From: Thermodesulfobacteriota bacterium | GTDB taxonomy: Bacteria; Desulfobacterota_D; UBA1144; Nemesobacterales; UBA2774 | Direction: 5' to 3' | NCBI GenBank assembly: GCA_040754335.1 | Contig: JBFMCV010000001.1 | Coordinates: 186,001-250,000 of the forward strand | Length of the DNA stretch: 64,000 bases | Shown here: positions 26,933 through 36,084 of the stretch, piece after piece | Layout of the letters: each line of letters opens with the position of its first letter | Numbering within the stretch: position 1 is the stretch's first letter | Made by a program: the position numbers and the translations under genes | Notes under the pieces: generated by a model | The model's database searches: none | The model's input: the letters and a program-made list of their open reading frames with translations, nothing else | What the model was told of the DNA's origin: nothing

Positions 26933-28284
26933 GCGCTGAAAGATTCAAGGTGCTGGTTGTTGATGATGACAGGGAATACGTCGAGGCGGTGAAAGAGCTG
27001 CTCCACCGTAACAGCTATGATGTAGTTACTGCGTTTTCCGGAAAAGAGGCGCTTGAGCGGGCGGCAGAAGACGGAAGAGTCGGCCTCGTGCTCCTCGATC
27101 TAGTGATGCCGCTTATGGACGGTTTCACTCTGCTCGAAAAACTTCAGGAGATAATACCCGAAACAACGATCATCATGGTCACCGGGCAGGGGACCGTGCA
27201 GACGGCTGTCGAGGCCATAAAGCGAGGCGCGAAGGATTTTATCACGAAGCCTTTCGATAAGGACGTTCTGCTGAACAAGCTTGACATGATCAGGAAGGCG
27301 GAGGAGCTCGAGGATAAAGTCAGCACGCTGAACGTGCTTCTTTCGGAGAAGTACGGCTTCGACAATATAATAAGCGGCTCGAAGCTTATGAAGACTGTTT
27401 TCGAGAGGGCTTCCGCCGCCGCGCACAGTAACGCCCCCGTATTCATAGTGGGCGAGACTGGCACGGGAAAGGAGCTCCTCGCCAAGGCAATACACCTCCG
27501 CGGCGAGAGAGCGGGCAAACCCTTCGTCGGCGTCAATTGCGGCGCTATACCGAAGGAGCTTCTCGAGTCGGAGCTTTTCGGTTACAGGAAAGGGGCGTTC
27601 ACGGGAGCGGTAAGGGATCACGAGGGGCTCTTCGTCGCTGCCGAGAAGGGGACGATATTCCTCGACGAGATAGGCGAAATGCCCAAAGACCTGCAGGTGA
27701 GGCTCTTGAGGGTGCTTGAGGAATACAAGGTGAGACCTTTAGGGTTTACACAGGAAGTAACGCTCGACGTGAGAGTAATATCTGCGAGCAATCATCCGAT
27801 CGAAGAGCTCAAGAAGACTTATCTCAGAGAAGACCTCTTTTTCAGACTCGCCGTAATAGTGATCGAACTGCCGCCCTTGAGAGAGAGGAGGGGGGATATA
27901 CCTCTCCTTATCGACCATTTCATCAACAGGTTCAATAAAAAATATTCGAAGAAGGTGAAGGGGCTCTCCGAAGGGGCTTTCAGCTCGCTATACAACTACC
28001 ATTTCCCCGGGAACATAAGGGAGCTCGAAAACCTCATCGAGGGTATCATAGCCGTCATACCTCCGGGGAAGAGCACGGTGACGGAAAAGGAGCTCAAGGA
28101 GCACCTGCTCTGGCAGCAGCCGAAGGGTTCGGAACACCAGCTCCTGGCGCTCGACAGGCTCGAAAAGTTCGCTCTCGAACAGGCGCTCAGGGAATGCAAG
28201 GGCAACAAATCAAGGGCCGCCGACATTCTCGGCATCTCGAGAGACACGCTTTACAGGAAGTTAAAGCAGTACGGTGTGGAGTAA
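26929..28284 (+). CDS. NtrC-family sigma-54 response regulator
   Basis: GTG start overlapping the kinase stop. 451 residues with three standard parts. The receiver has its acidic pocket at VVDDDRE and phospho-acceptor Asp57 in VLLDLVMPLMDG. The AAA+ domain has Walker A GETGTGKE at 175-182 and the sigma-54 contact loop GAFTGA at 222-227, followed by GTIFLDEIGEM. A C-terminal Fis-type helix-turn-helix reads NKSRAADILGISRDTLYRKL. It should activate sigma-54 promoters when phosphorylated by the PAS kinase. Target genes are not evident in the window. Confidence 0.93.
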   Translation: MSAERFKVLVVDDDREYVEAVKELLHRNSYDVVTAFSGKEALERAAEDGRVGLVLLDLVMPLMDGFTLLEKLQEIIPETTIIMVTGQGTVQTAVEAIKRGAKDFITKPFDKDVLLNKLDMIRKAEELEDKVSTLNVLLSEKYGFDNIISGSKLMKTVFERASAAAHSNAPVFIVGETGTGKELLAKAIHLRGERAGKPFVGVNCGAIPKELLESELFGYRKGAFTGAVRDHEGLFVAAEKGTIFLDEIGEMPKDLQVRLLRVLEEYKVRPLGFTQEVTLDVRVISASNHPIEELKKTYLREDLFFRLAVIVIELPPLRERRGDIPLLIDHFINRFNKKYSKKVKGLSEGAFSSLYNYHFPGNIRELENLIEGIIAVIPPGKSTVTEKELKEHLLWQQPKGSEHQLLALDRLEKFALEQALRECKGNKSRAADILGISRDTLYRKLKQYGVE

Positions 28285-28365
28285 CGGTTTCGTAGCCCCG
28301 CCCGCATGTCTTCCCGGTCCCCGTTTCTGCACACGACCGGCACGCCTGTCGATTCCGTGTCCTGA

Positions 28366-29121
28366 TTATTTGCTTTCGCCCGGGTATCCGCTTCCGGATT
28401 CCCCGCCGCCCGCGGCGCATATGGAGCTCCCGCGGTCGATTTCACGGGACGGTATCATGTGTATTGCAAAGTTGGCGAGCCCTGCGGATATCAGCATCAT
28501 CCCGGCTATGAGCGCTACCTTCCTTGGAGCGATGCTTATCGATTTCTTGTATATGATCGGGAAAAAGGACAGCGCGGGTATCGTGCCCAGCCAGAATATG
28601 AAGAGCATAAGTCCGCCGTAAAGAGGGTTTTTCACGGCTACGGCGCCGATTACGAATATATAAACCCATCCGCAGGGTACAAACCCGTTCACGAGTCCGA
28701 GCGTGAGTGACGCGAGCGGTTTTTTCTGTGTGAGAGCGAAGCGCGCCGGCACAGTCAGCAGGGACGTGACGAGCCTCCCAGGCACCAGCTCGAGATGTTT
28801 CCCTCTGGCTATATTGTAACCTGCGTATATTAAAAAGAGCGACAGCAGGATCAACGAGACCCTCGAAATAAAAGGGTAGTTGCTGCTGAGGAACTTCTCT
28901 CCGAGCAGTCCGGCCAACACCCCGAGCGACAGGTAGCTTGCGAGCCTCCCCAGGTGGTAGAGGGGCAGGTAACCGAGCCTGCTGTGCACGGTAACGGCCA
29001 GAGGGCCGCACATGACAGCGCAGTGCGAGCTCCCGGCGAGGCTGGCTATGAAAACCCCGACCGGCACCGAAAGGTACGACCAGCGGCTTATAACCTCGCT
29101 AAGTTGACTTAGGTCCGACAA
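28366..29121 (-). CDS. TauE/SafE-type (COG2836-like) membrane protein of the cbb3 operon
   Basis: A 251-residue membrane protein with about six helices. The SSHCAVMCGPLA motif near the N-terminus and GLVNGFVPCGWVY in the second half are hallmarks of the small SafE/DsbD-like family that accompanies cbb3 oxidase genes and is thought to act in copper handling or oxidase maturation. I choose a TTG start at 29121 because GGAGGAGG lies 9 bases upstream of it. The in-frame ATG at 29151 has no ribosome site. The gene overlaps the end of ccoG by 23 bases. Confidence 0.8.
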   Translation of the reverse strand: MSDLSQLSEVISRWSYLSVPVGVFIASLAGSSHCAVMCGPLAVTVHSRLGYLPLYHLGRLASYLSLGVLAGLLGEKFLSSNYPFISRVSLILLSLFLIYAGYNIARGKHLELVPGRLVTSLLTVPARFALTQKKPLASLTLGLVNGFVPCGWVYIFVIGAVAVKNPLYGGLMLFIFWLGTIPALSFFPIIYKKSISIAPRKVALIAGMMLISAGLANFAIHMIPSREIDRGSSICAAGGGESGSGYPGESK

Positions 29122-30535
29122 GCTTGAGGTCCTCCTCCAGTTTAATCTCATTGTTTTTCGGGTCTACGAAATCAAGCTTTATGGACTGGGTCCCGCTTTT
29201 CTCCGTTATGTCCTTGGGGAACTTGACGAAGAAGTGGATGGTCACGTCCTTACCGCCCTCGAGGTTGATCGTGTCGCTCGGGGTAATAATCTCGACGTCC
29301 TTTTCGTCCCATTCTTCAGGCAGCGCCATTCTGAGGCTCACACTATCGAAGGTCTGGTTCTTCACGTGCATCTTGAAGTGGTTTATTACCTCGTCTTCTT
29401 CGTCTTCCTCGCCTTCTTCCTTTATGATCTGGAACGGGGCGTCCTTTCCGCGGAGTATCGTGACCACGATCTCCTCCCGTTTCTGAACGGAGAATGCGAG
29501 TGCGCTCACGACAGCTATGAGGAGGACGATGTATATCGCGACCCTCGGCCGGAACCATCTGGCCTTGAGCCCCTTGAGAGCCCTCCCTCTAGCGTATCTT
29601 ATGAGCCCCTTCGGTCTTTCTATCTTCTCCATGACCTCGTCGCACGCGTCAATACATGCCGTGCACCCGATGCATTCGAGCTGGAGACCGTTCCTTATAT
29701 CTATACCCGTCGGACAGACGGCGACGCACTTGTAGCAGTTGATACAGTCGCCTTCAGTCTCTCCCGGCTTGAGGCTCCCCCTTCTGGGCTCGCCCCTCAC
29801 GGGGTCGTAAGAAACTGTGAGCGAGTCGTCATCCATAAGCACCGACTGGAACCTGCCGTAAGGGCATACTATTATGCAGAACTGCTCCCTGAACCATCCG
29901 AAGTCAAAGAGGAAAACGGCCGTGAGAAAGGCCATGATTATGAAGATCGTCCAGTTCTCGCCCGGGTTATGCTGTGTCATCTCGACGAGCCTGTCCGCCC
30001 CCACGAAATAAGCGAGGAAACTATGGGCGATCACGAGGCTTACGATGATAAACAGGGTCCAGAGCACAGCCAGCTTCAGGAATTTCACGGCGTCCCACGG
30101 GGCCTGTGCGAGGTTACGCTGCTGGACGTGGCTTCCGATGATGAGGTATTCGAGCCTCCTGAATATGCCGTCTATGAATACCGTCTGCGGGCACGCCCAT
30201 CCGCACCATATCCTCCCCCATACCGCGGTCACGAACGCGAGCCCTATTGTGAGGAACGCCAGTATGAAAAAAATCAGCGGCGCGTCGTGAGCCCAGAACG
30301 TGAGGCCGAAAATCGAGAATTTCCTCTCCCCGATATTGAGGAGGAGCGCCTGGTGCCCGCCTATCTTTATCCACGGGAGAACGAGGAAAAAGACGACGAG
30401 GAGTATCTCCGTAACGGTCCTGAGGTTCCGCCAGAAGCCCGTAACCTGCGCCGGGAAAATGAATACCCTCTTCCCCTTTTCGTCCATGGTCGCCGGGCGC
30501 TCGTCCGGGAGATGTCTTTGGTCGAGAACTTTCAT
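29099..30535 (-). CDS. ccoG: CcoG, iron-sulfur accessory protein of cbb3 oxidase
   Basis: 478 residues. The N-terminal half has about five membrane segments with WCGWACPQTVF between them. A ferredoxin-like region follows with two 4Fe-4S motifs, CINCYKCVAVCPTG and CIGCTACIDACD. Then come one more helix and a C-terminal immunoglobulin-like domain of about 120 residues. This is the normal CcoG/FixG architecture; CcoG reduces copper for cbb3 oxidase assembly. It starts 13 bases after ccoP. CcoH, often the next gene, is not present in this operon. Confidence 0.94.
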   Translation of the reverse strand: MKVLDQRHLPDERPATMDEKGKRVFIFPAQVTGFWRNLRTVTEILLVVFFLVLPWIKIGGHQALLLNIGERKFSIFGLTFWAHDAPLIFFILAFLTIGLAFVTAVWGRIWCGWACPQTVFIDGIFRRLEYLIIGSHVQQRNLAQAPWDAVKFLKLAVLWTLFIIVSLVIAHSFLAYFVGADRLVEMTQHNPGENWTIFIIMAFLTAVFLFDFGWFREQFCIIVCPYGRFQSVLMDDDSLTVSYDPVRGEPRRGSLKPGETEGDCINCYKCVAVCPTGIDIRNGLQLECIGCTACIDACDEVMEKIERPKGLIRYARGRALKGLKARWFRPRVAIYIVLLIAVVSALAFSVQKREEIVVTILRGKDAPFQIIKEEGEEDEEDEVINHFKMHVKNQTFDSVSLRMALPEEWDEKDVEIITPSDTINLEGGKDVTIHFFVKFPKDITEKSGTQSIKLDFVDPKNNEIKLEEDLKLVGPKST

Positions 30536-30548
30536 CTTTTACTTTATA

Positions 30549-31121
30549 TCAGTTCTTATGCTCTATCATCTGTCCCTGGGGCGCTTTCGCTCCGGGCGGG
30601 TTAGTGCCGTGTATGCTGTAAACATAAGCCGCCACGTCTTCCTGAAGGGCGGCAGGTATGACCCCTTTCCAGGGCGGCATGCCTTTGTCCGGCACTCCGT
30701 CGTTCATTACTTTAAGTATAGCAGGAATAGACCCGTCGCCGTGTATCCAGTAATCGTCCGTGAGGTTCGGGCCGATGATCCCCTGTCCCTTGTCCCCGTG
30801 GCACGGCATACACTTGGTCAGGAATTCTGCTTTACCCTTCGCGATGGCTTCGGGATCGGATACGAGCGCCAGATATTGCTCCTCGGTCTTGGCTTCTCCG
30901 GCCTCTTCGGTCTTTTCCTGCTCCGTTTTTATTGTGCTCATCTCCGAGGCCAGTTCCTCGTCGAGCGTAGGGCCTCCGAATATCTGGTAATACCCGAAAT
31001 AAATGACGGCGAATATCACGGTGATGTAAAAAGTCATGAGCCACCACCCGGGGAGCGGGTTGTTGAGCTCCCTTATCCCGTCGTACTCGTGGTCCTGGAT
31101 CAGTTTTTCTTTCTCAGTCAT
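30549..31121 (-). CDS. ccoP: CcoP-type cbb3 oxidase subunit with a single haem c
   Basis: 190 residues, starting at 31121 after AAAGGAGG. There is a short N-terminal tail (DHEYDGIRELNNPLPGWW, the CcoP signature), one membrane helix at about 25-46, an acidic Glu/Lys linker, and one cytochrome c domain. The domain has CMPCH at residues 104-108 and the Met ligand in KGMPPW near 148. Most CcoP proteins are about 300 residues with two CxxCH sites; only one is present here, with no room for a second. Electron entry into this oxidase may therefore be shorter than usual. Confidence 0.9.
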   Translation of the reverse strand: MTEKEKLIQDHEYDGIRELNNPLPGWWLMTFYITVIFAVIYFGYYQIFGGPTLDEELASEMSTIKTEQEKTEEAGEAKTEEQYLALVSDPEAIAKGKAEFLTKCMPCHGDKGQGIIGPNLTDDYWIHGDGSIPAILKVMNDGVPDKGMPPWKGVIPAALQEDVAAYVYSIHGTNPPGAKAPQGQMIEHKN

Positions 31122-31293
31122 TGCTGTCCTCCTTTGTTCTGAATCTCTCATCCTCGAGGGGAAGGAGCTCCATCTCCTCTATCTCCGCTTTCGGCTTCTT
31201 CCACGCCCAGAGGACGATTACTACGAAAGCCGAAAGGAATATGATGAGCGCGATGATGATGATATCTATATCCGTGAAGTAGGATAGGGCTAT
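31114..31293 (-). CDS. ccoQ: CcoQ-like subunit with no standard start codon
   Basis: A 59-codon frame fits exactly between ccoNO and ccoP. It reads IALSYFTDIDIIIIALII at the start, with one membrane helix (to about residue 31, VLWAW), then KKPKAEIEE and LPLEDERFRTKED, which is the CcoQ pattern of one helix, a basic turn and an acidic P..DDE tail. There is no ATG, GTG, TTG or CTG at the right place. The likeliest start is the ATA at 31291-31293, which overlaps the ccoNO stop (ATAG), just as the other genes of this operon overlap by 4 bases. It overlaps ccoP by 8 bases. The protein-level match is convincing; the start is not settled. Confidence 0.6.
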   Translation of the reverse strand: MALSYFTDIDIIIIALIIFLSAFVVIVLWAWKKPKAEIEEMELLPLEDERFRTKEDSND

Positions 31294-33452
31294 CTGTTTG
31301 ATGATGCGACCCCCTGCTGGGACGTCTTCTTGCCCAGACTCTGGAGATATGCGATGATCGCTATGACTTCCGTGTCCTTCACCGATCCGAGCGAAGGGTC
31401 CTGAGAGAGGAGACCCTGGTAAACAGCGGCCGCCTGTTTCTCGGCGTCGATATCGGCGTTAGCGACCTCCTCGTCCTTATAGGGCACGCCGAGCATCTTC
31501 ATGACGCTAAGCTTCTTTCTCAGGATGTGGTAATCGATCTTCGTCGAGGCGAGCCACGGGTATGCCGGCATAATGGACCTGGGCGTGATCTCCCGCGGGT
31601 CGATCATGTGGCGGAGGTGCCACATATCGGGATATTTACCCCCGACCCTCGCAAGGTCAGGCCCCGTCCTCTTGGACCCCCACTGGAACGGATGGTCGTA
31701 CATGGATTCCTCGATCGTGGAGTTGGCTCCGAACCTGAGCACGTCATACGGGAGCTTCCTTATCATCTGGGAATGGCATACGTAGCAGCCTTCCTTTATG
31801 TATACGTCCCTGCCTGCGAGCTCGAGCGGGGTATAGGGCTCGGTCTTTGTCGTCTGCGGAAGGTATTTATAGATCGCGAGCGTCGGTATGATTTCGATTA
31901 TAGATCCCACGATGATCGAAATGAACAAGAGTACAGTGAAGATCAGGGACAGGGCTTCGAGCTTCCTGTGCCCCGTGCCGAGCGCGGTGACGTCAGCCGA
32001 GCGCGCGGGCACCTCGACGGCCATAGCTTTCACGCCCTTGGGCGCATTCGCGATCGTCATCCATACGTTGTAAATAAGCATGAGGAACCCTACCAAAAAG
32101 AGGGCGCCGCCCGCGAACCTCACGTAATAGAGCGGAGCTATCCTCATCACCGTCTCGACGAAGTCCGGATATACGAGCTGGCCGTTCTCGCCTATGGCCC
32201 TCCACATGAGGCCCTGCGTGATGCCGCTCGCCCACATGGAGATATAGTAGAGGAGTATGCCGAGAAGGCCTATCCAGAAGTGCCAGTTCATGAGCCTCTG
32301 GCTGTACATGTTCGTATTCCAAAGCCTCGGAACGATGTAGTAAATGATCCCGAACGTGAGGAAGCCGTTCCACCCGAGCGTCCCGCCGTGCACGTGTCCT
32401 ATGATCCAGTCCGTATAGTGCGCGAGGGAGCTCACGGATTTTATGGATAGCAGCGGTCCCTCGAAGGTGGACATACCGTAAAATGTGACTGCCACCGCGA
32501 GGAACTTGATTATGGGGTCCGTGCGCAGCTTTGTCCACGCCCCCCTCAGCGTGAGTAATCCGTTTATCATGCCGCCCCAGCTCGGCGCCCAGAGCATTAC
32601 GCTGAATATCATCCCGAGAGTCTGCGCCCAGTCGGGAAGGGCGGTATTCAGGAGGTGGTGCGGGCCCGCCCAGATGTAGATGAATACCAGAGACCAGAAA
32701 TGGATTATAGAGAGCCTGTAGCTGTATATAGGCCTGTTCGCCGCTTTGGGCACATAGTAGTACATGAGACCCAGGAACGGAGTGGTCAGAAAGAACGCTA
32801 CGGCGTTGTGGCCATACCACCACTGGACGAGTGCGTCCTGCACCCCTGCATAAACCGGATAGCTCTTTAACATCGCCACCGGTATCTCAATCGAGTTCAC
32901 GACATGCAGCAGCGTGATCGTCACTATTGTAGCGATGTAAAACCATATCGCCACGTAGAGGTGACGGACTCGCCTTATCGCTATCGTGCCGAAGAAATTG
33001 ACTGCGAACACCACCCAGACGACTGCTATGGCGACGTCGAGCGGCCATTCGAGCTCAGCGTACTCCTTCCCGTGGGAGTAGCCGAGGGGGAGCGTGACGA
33101 GGGCGCCCACAATGATCAGCTGCCATCCCCAGAAATGAAAGTTGGATAGAAAATCCGAGAAGTTCCTCGTCTTGAGGAGACGCTGCGTCGAATGGTATAC
33201 GCCGGCGAAAATAATATTGCCGCCGAATGCGAATATGGCGGCGTTCGTATGGAGCGGCCTGATCCTGCCGAACGTGAGCCATGGGAGCTCGAGGTTGGCA
33301 GGCCAGTACGCGAGCTGGAGAGCCGCCAGCAGGCCGACTACGAAAGCCGCCGCTCCCCAGAATATCGTCGCATAGATAAATTTCTTGACGATGTCGTCGT
33401 CGTAATAAATATTTTCCGTGATAGCGGCGCTTCCCGCTCTGACATCACTCAT
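31290..33452 (-). CDS. ccoNO: Fused CcoN-CcoO, catalytic and monohaem subunits of cbb3 oxidase
   Basis: 720 residues combining two subunits usually encoded separately. Residues 1 to about 480 are CcoN: haem and copper ligands appear in RPLHTNAAIFAFGG, WWYGHNAVAFF, AGPHHLLNTA and GHVHGGTLGWNG. After a short linker, a helix at about 495-522 begins the CcoO part. Its haem c site is CYVCH at 556-560, and the Met ligand is probably in RSIMPAYPW. The protein reduces oxygen and pumps protons with high oxygen affinity. Fused CcoNO proteins are known in some other phyla. It overlaps ccoS by 4 bases upstream and the ccoQ-like frame by 4 downstream. Confidence 0.95.
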   Translation of the reverse strand: MSDVRAGSAAITENIYYDDDIVKKFIYATIFWGAAAFVVGLLAALQLAYWPANLELPWLTFGRIRPLHTNAAIFAFGGNIIFAGVYHSTQRLLKTRNFSDFLSNFHFWGWQLIIVGALVTLPLGYSHGKEYAELEWPLDVAIAVVWVVFAVNFFGTIAIRRVRHLYVAIWFYIATIVTITLLHVVNSIEIPVAMLKSYPVYAGVQDALVQWWYGHNAVAFFLTTPFLGLMYYYVPKAANRPIYSYRLSIIHFWSLVFIYIWAGPHHLLNTALPDWAQTLGMIFSVMLWAPSWGGMINGLLTLRGAWTKLRTDPIIKFLAVAVTFYGMSTFEGPLLSIKSVSSLAHYTDWIIGHVHGGTLGWNGFLTFGIIYYIVPRLWNTNMYSQRLMNWHFWIGLLGILLYYISMWASGITQGLMWRAIGENGQLVYPDFVETVMRIAPLYYVRFAGGALFLVGFLMLIYNVWMTIANAPKGVKAMAVEVPARSADVTALGTGHRKLEALSLIFTVLLFISIIVGSIIEIIPTLAIYKYLPQTTKTEPYTPLELAGRDVYIKEGCYVCHSQMIRKLPYDVLRFGANSTIEESMYDHPFQWGSKRTGPDLARVGGKYPDMWHLRHMIDPREITPRSIMPAYPWLASTKIDYHILRKKLSVMKMLGVPYKDEEVANADIDAEKQAAAVYQGLLSQDPSLGSVKDTEVIAIIAYLQSLGKKTSQQGVASSNR

Positions 33453-33634
33453 TTGTCCGTGTCCTCCTTAGCTTGATTGTTCTTTTTATTCGTTTCATAA
33501 TCGTCGAGAAGCATCCTGTGGCCGGGGGTTTCGAGGTCGTCGTACTGCCCCTTACCGGCAGCCCAGATAAAAGCCGCGAGGAATACGAGCGCAATCGCAA
33601 TCGAGACTCCGAGTGTCAGGAAAATAATGTTCAT
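33449..33634 (-). CDS. ccoS: CcoS, cbb3 oxidase assembly protein
   Basis: 61 residues: one N-terminal helix (IIFLTLGVSIAIALVFLAAFIW) followed by GKGQYDDLETPGHRML, the usual CcoS pattern of a Q-[YF]-D-D-L/x-P sequence after the helix. CcoS is needed to insert haem and copper into CcoN. ATGA-type overlaps with ccoI upstream and ccoNO downstream show tight translational coupling. Confidence 0.92.
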   Translation of the reverse strand: MNIIFLTLGVSIAIALVFLAAFIWAAGKGQYDDLETPGHRMLLDDYETNKKNNQAKEDTDK

Positions 33635-36084
33635 GCCCGCGAAGCCCCCTCCCTGCTCCTTGTCTTGCTCTGGCCGTAAAGCGAGGAGAATATGAGCAGC
33701 ACCGAGCTGAGCGGCATGAGCACGGCAGCGGCAAGCGGGTTTATAAAACCCATGAGCGCGAAAGCCCCCGCGGTTACGTTATACGTTATTGAGAAGGCGG
33801 TGTTCCTTCTTACGGTTTCACGTATAACCCTGCCGTGGTCTATCAGGTCCAGGATCGTGAACAGGTCGTTTTCGAGTATATAGGCGTCCGAGACCTTCAT
33901 GCTCTCCCCGACGCTTCCCTGTATAGCCACTCCCACATCGGAAGAAGAGAGCGCCCCCGCGTCGTTGAGCCCGTCCCCTATCATCATTGAGCCGCCGTGC
34001 TCGCTCACGATCCGGGATTTCTGCTCCGGGGTCTCTTCCGAGAATACGTTCTCGAGCGGTATCCCGAGCTTGCGGGCGACCTGCCCGACATTAGTTTCCT
34101 TATCCCCGGACAGGATATACAGGATGTAGCCCCTTTTTTTAAGCTCGGCAACTACGAACTTCGCATCTTCCTTGAGTGAATCCCCGAGGAGTATTTGGGA
34201 AACGGGCTCCCCGTCTTTCCGTATGACTATCCTCGTCGCTATTATTTCGTTGACTTCGTTAGGCCCGGATAAGTCACTCTCCGCTGTAAGCGAATAGAGA
34301 TGCCCCCCGGCCTGTCCCTCGACGCCCTTCGAGAATATGTGTCTGAAGCCGCTCACTTCGGGTATATCGAGGTCTTCCCCCGATAGGTGCGTGACTATAG
34401 CCCTTGCGACCGGGTGCTCCGACCGACGCTCGATCGCGAGCACGGCGGCGCGGTCCTCTTCCGGGAGAGAGTCCGTGTCCCAGCTGAGGATCCTGTAAAC
34501 TCCGTTCGTAAGAGTCCCTGTCTTGTCGAAGAATATGTTCCTTATGCGCGGCAGCTTGTCGAAAATCTTCGCGTCCTTTATCAGTATCCCCTTGTCGGAG
34601 GCGGATTTGAGGAACATGCCGAACGACAGGGGCAGCACGAATACGAATGCGCATGGGCATGAAATGAGTATGAAAGCGATCGTCCTTTCGAGTGCCTCCG
34701 AAGCGCCGTAATAATAAGAGACCGCGAAGAAGGAAACTGCGGCAATAATGCCCACGGCGAATGTGAATACGGTCGCGTACCTGTCGCTGTACGTGGAAAG
34801 TCCGATCTTGCTCCTGTAGTTTTTCTCCACTTCTTCGAGTATCCGTCCGATCCTGGTGGAGCTCCCGGTCCCCGTGACCTCGAGGACGGCCTCGTCCGAA
34901 TCGAGTATCGAGCCCGCGTAAACGGTCTCCCCTCTGGATACGGTGCGGGGGATATTCTCTCCCGTTAGCACTGACAGATTGACCTCGGCCTTCCGTGACA
35001 GCAGCCTGCCGTCGGCCGGGAAGCGTTCGCCCCGGACGAGCTTGATTCTCTGTCCGGCCCCGAGGGATTCCACGGGCTGATAGAAGAACTGCCTCGCGCC
35101 TTCGTCCCTGACGAGCACGCGGTTCGATGAAAAGAGACTCTTTATCAGCGGCTCGCAGTCATTTAGCCGCTCCTGGATCGTCTTCAGGAAATACCTGCTC
35201 GCCAGCAGCAGGAAAACGAACATGCTTATCGAATCGAAATAGACCTCCCGGCTCCCGCTGAGGTAGTTGTACGCGCTTATGAAGAAACCCGCGAATATTA
35301 CGAATACGATCGGGATGTCGACGGTCGCGCGTCCGGTTCTGACTGAGCCGAGCACGCTCCTGTAGAAGGGGAGGGAGCAGTAGGTGACCACAGGGAGGGA
35401 CAGTACTAGACTGAGAAGCGTGAATTGCTCCTCGAATACCCCCCGCGCGCCTGCGTATATTGCCGCGGAGAGGAGCATGATGTTCCCGGCGCATACGGCC
35501 GCGACCGACAGCCTGATGAGAGATTTCCTGTTCTCTCTTCTCTTGAGCCCGCTCGCGTCTTCATCTGTTTTGAGCGGGTGCGCCCTGTAACCGAATTTCT
35601 TTACCGTCTCGGGAAATGACGAGAAATTTTTTTCAGGCGTGAAATTGACGGTCGCCGTATTGTCGGACATGTTGAGCGATACGGATTCTATCTCCGGCAC
35701 GAAGTCCGGTATCTTCTCTATCAGCCAAAGGCACGCGGCGCATTCTATCCCCTCCACGTAGAAGTTCATCGTACGAGGGTTCTCTTTCTTCACGTATAAT
35801 TCGGCGAAGCTCTCGCCGTCGAGGTATCCGTAGTCCTCCCCTGTTGCCGGGTCTGCCGGGGGGGTTGTTCTTAATATGTTCTGCGATTCCCTTATGCCGT
35901 AGTAATCGTCCAGGCCGAGCGCGCCCAGGAGCTCATTCACCGCTCTGCATCCGTTGCAGCAGAAGAGCTTGCCGTTTGATTCTATGGTGTTGGACGAATC
36001 CAGGGTTTCGCCGCAGTGGAGGCACCGGCAGTATGGTAAAACTTCTCCGGAAGCGTTCTCTCTCGTAGCTGTCGTATTCGCCAT
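33631..36084 (-). CDS. ccoI: CcoI, copper-type P1B ATPase for oxidase maturation
   Basis: 817 residues. N-terminal zinc-ribbon-like Cys region (residues 20-46, CLHCGETL, FCCNGC), then a heavy-metal-associated domain with GIECAACLW (Cys115, Cys118). The P-type ATPase core follows with eight membrane helices, TGEN at 374-377, the copper-path motif CPC at 476-478, DKTGT from Asp520 and GDGLNDAGAL. This layout is typical of FixI/CcoI, which exports copper for cbb3 oxidase assembly. It is the first gene of the cco operon and overlaps ccoS by 4 bases. Confidence 0.95.
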   Translation of the reverse strand: MANTTATRENASGEVLPYCRCLHCGETLDSSNTIESNGKLFCCNGCRAVNELLGALGLDDYYGIRESQNILRTTPPADPATGEDYGYLDGESFAELYVKKENPRTMNFYVEGIECAACLWLIEKIPDFVPEIESVSLNMSDNTATVNFTPEKNFSSFPETVKKFGYRAHPLKTDEDASGLKRRENRKSLIRLSVAAVCAGNIMLLSAAIYAGARGVFEEQFTLLSLVLSLPVVTYCSLPFYRSVLGSVRTGRATVDIPIVFVIFAGFFISAYNYLSGSREVYFDSISMFVFLLLASRYFLKTIQERLNDCEPLIKSLFSSNRVLVRDEGARQFFYQPVESLGAGQRIKLVRGERFPADGRLLSRKAEVNLSVLTGENIPRTVSRGETVYAGSILDSDEAVLEVTGTGSSTRIGRILEEVEKNYRSKIGLSTYSDRYATVFTFAVGIIAAVSFFAVSYYYGASEALERTIAFILISCPCAFVFVLPLSFGMFLKSASDKGILIKDAKIFDKLPRIRNIFFDKTGTLTNGVYRILSWDTDSLPEEDRAAVLAIERRSEHPVARAIVTHLSGEDLDIPEVSGFRHIFSKGVEGQAGGHLYSLTAESDLSGPNEVNEIIATRIVIRKDGEPVSQILLGDSLKEDAKFVVAELKKRGYILYILSGDKETNVGQVARKLGIPLENVFSEETPEQKSRIVSEHGGSMMIGDGLNDAGALSSSDVGVAIQGSVGESMKVSDAYILENDLFTILDLIDHGRVIRETVRRNTAFSITYNVTAGAFALMGFINPLAAAVLMPLSSVLLIFSSLYGQSKTRSREGASRA

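Noticed and set aside
29234-30604. 456-codon open frame on the plus strand opposite ccoG
   Set aside because: CcoG has intact iron-sulfur motifs and length. The opposing translation is rich in Arg, Glu and Tyr without any domain.
31527-32450. Plus-strand open frame opposite ccoNO
   Set aside because: It is antisense to a highly conserved oxidase subunit and has no protein-like features.
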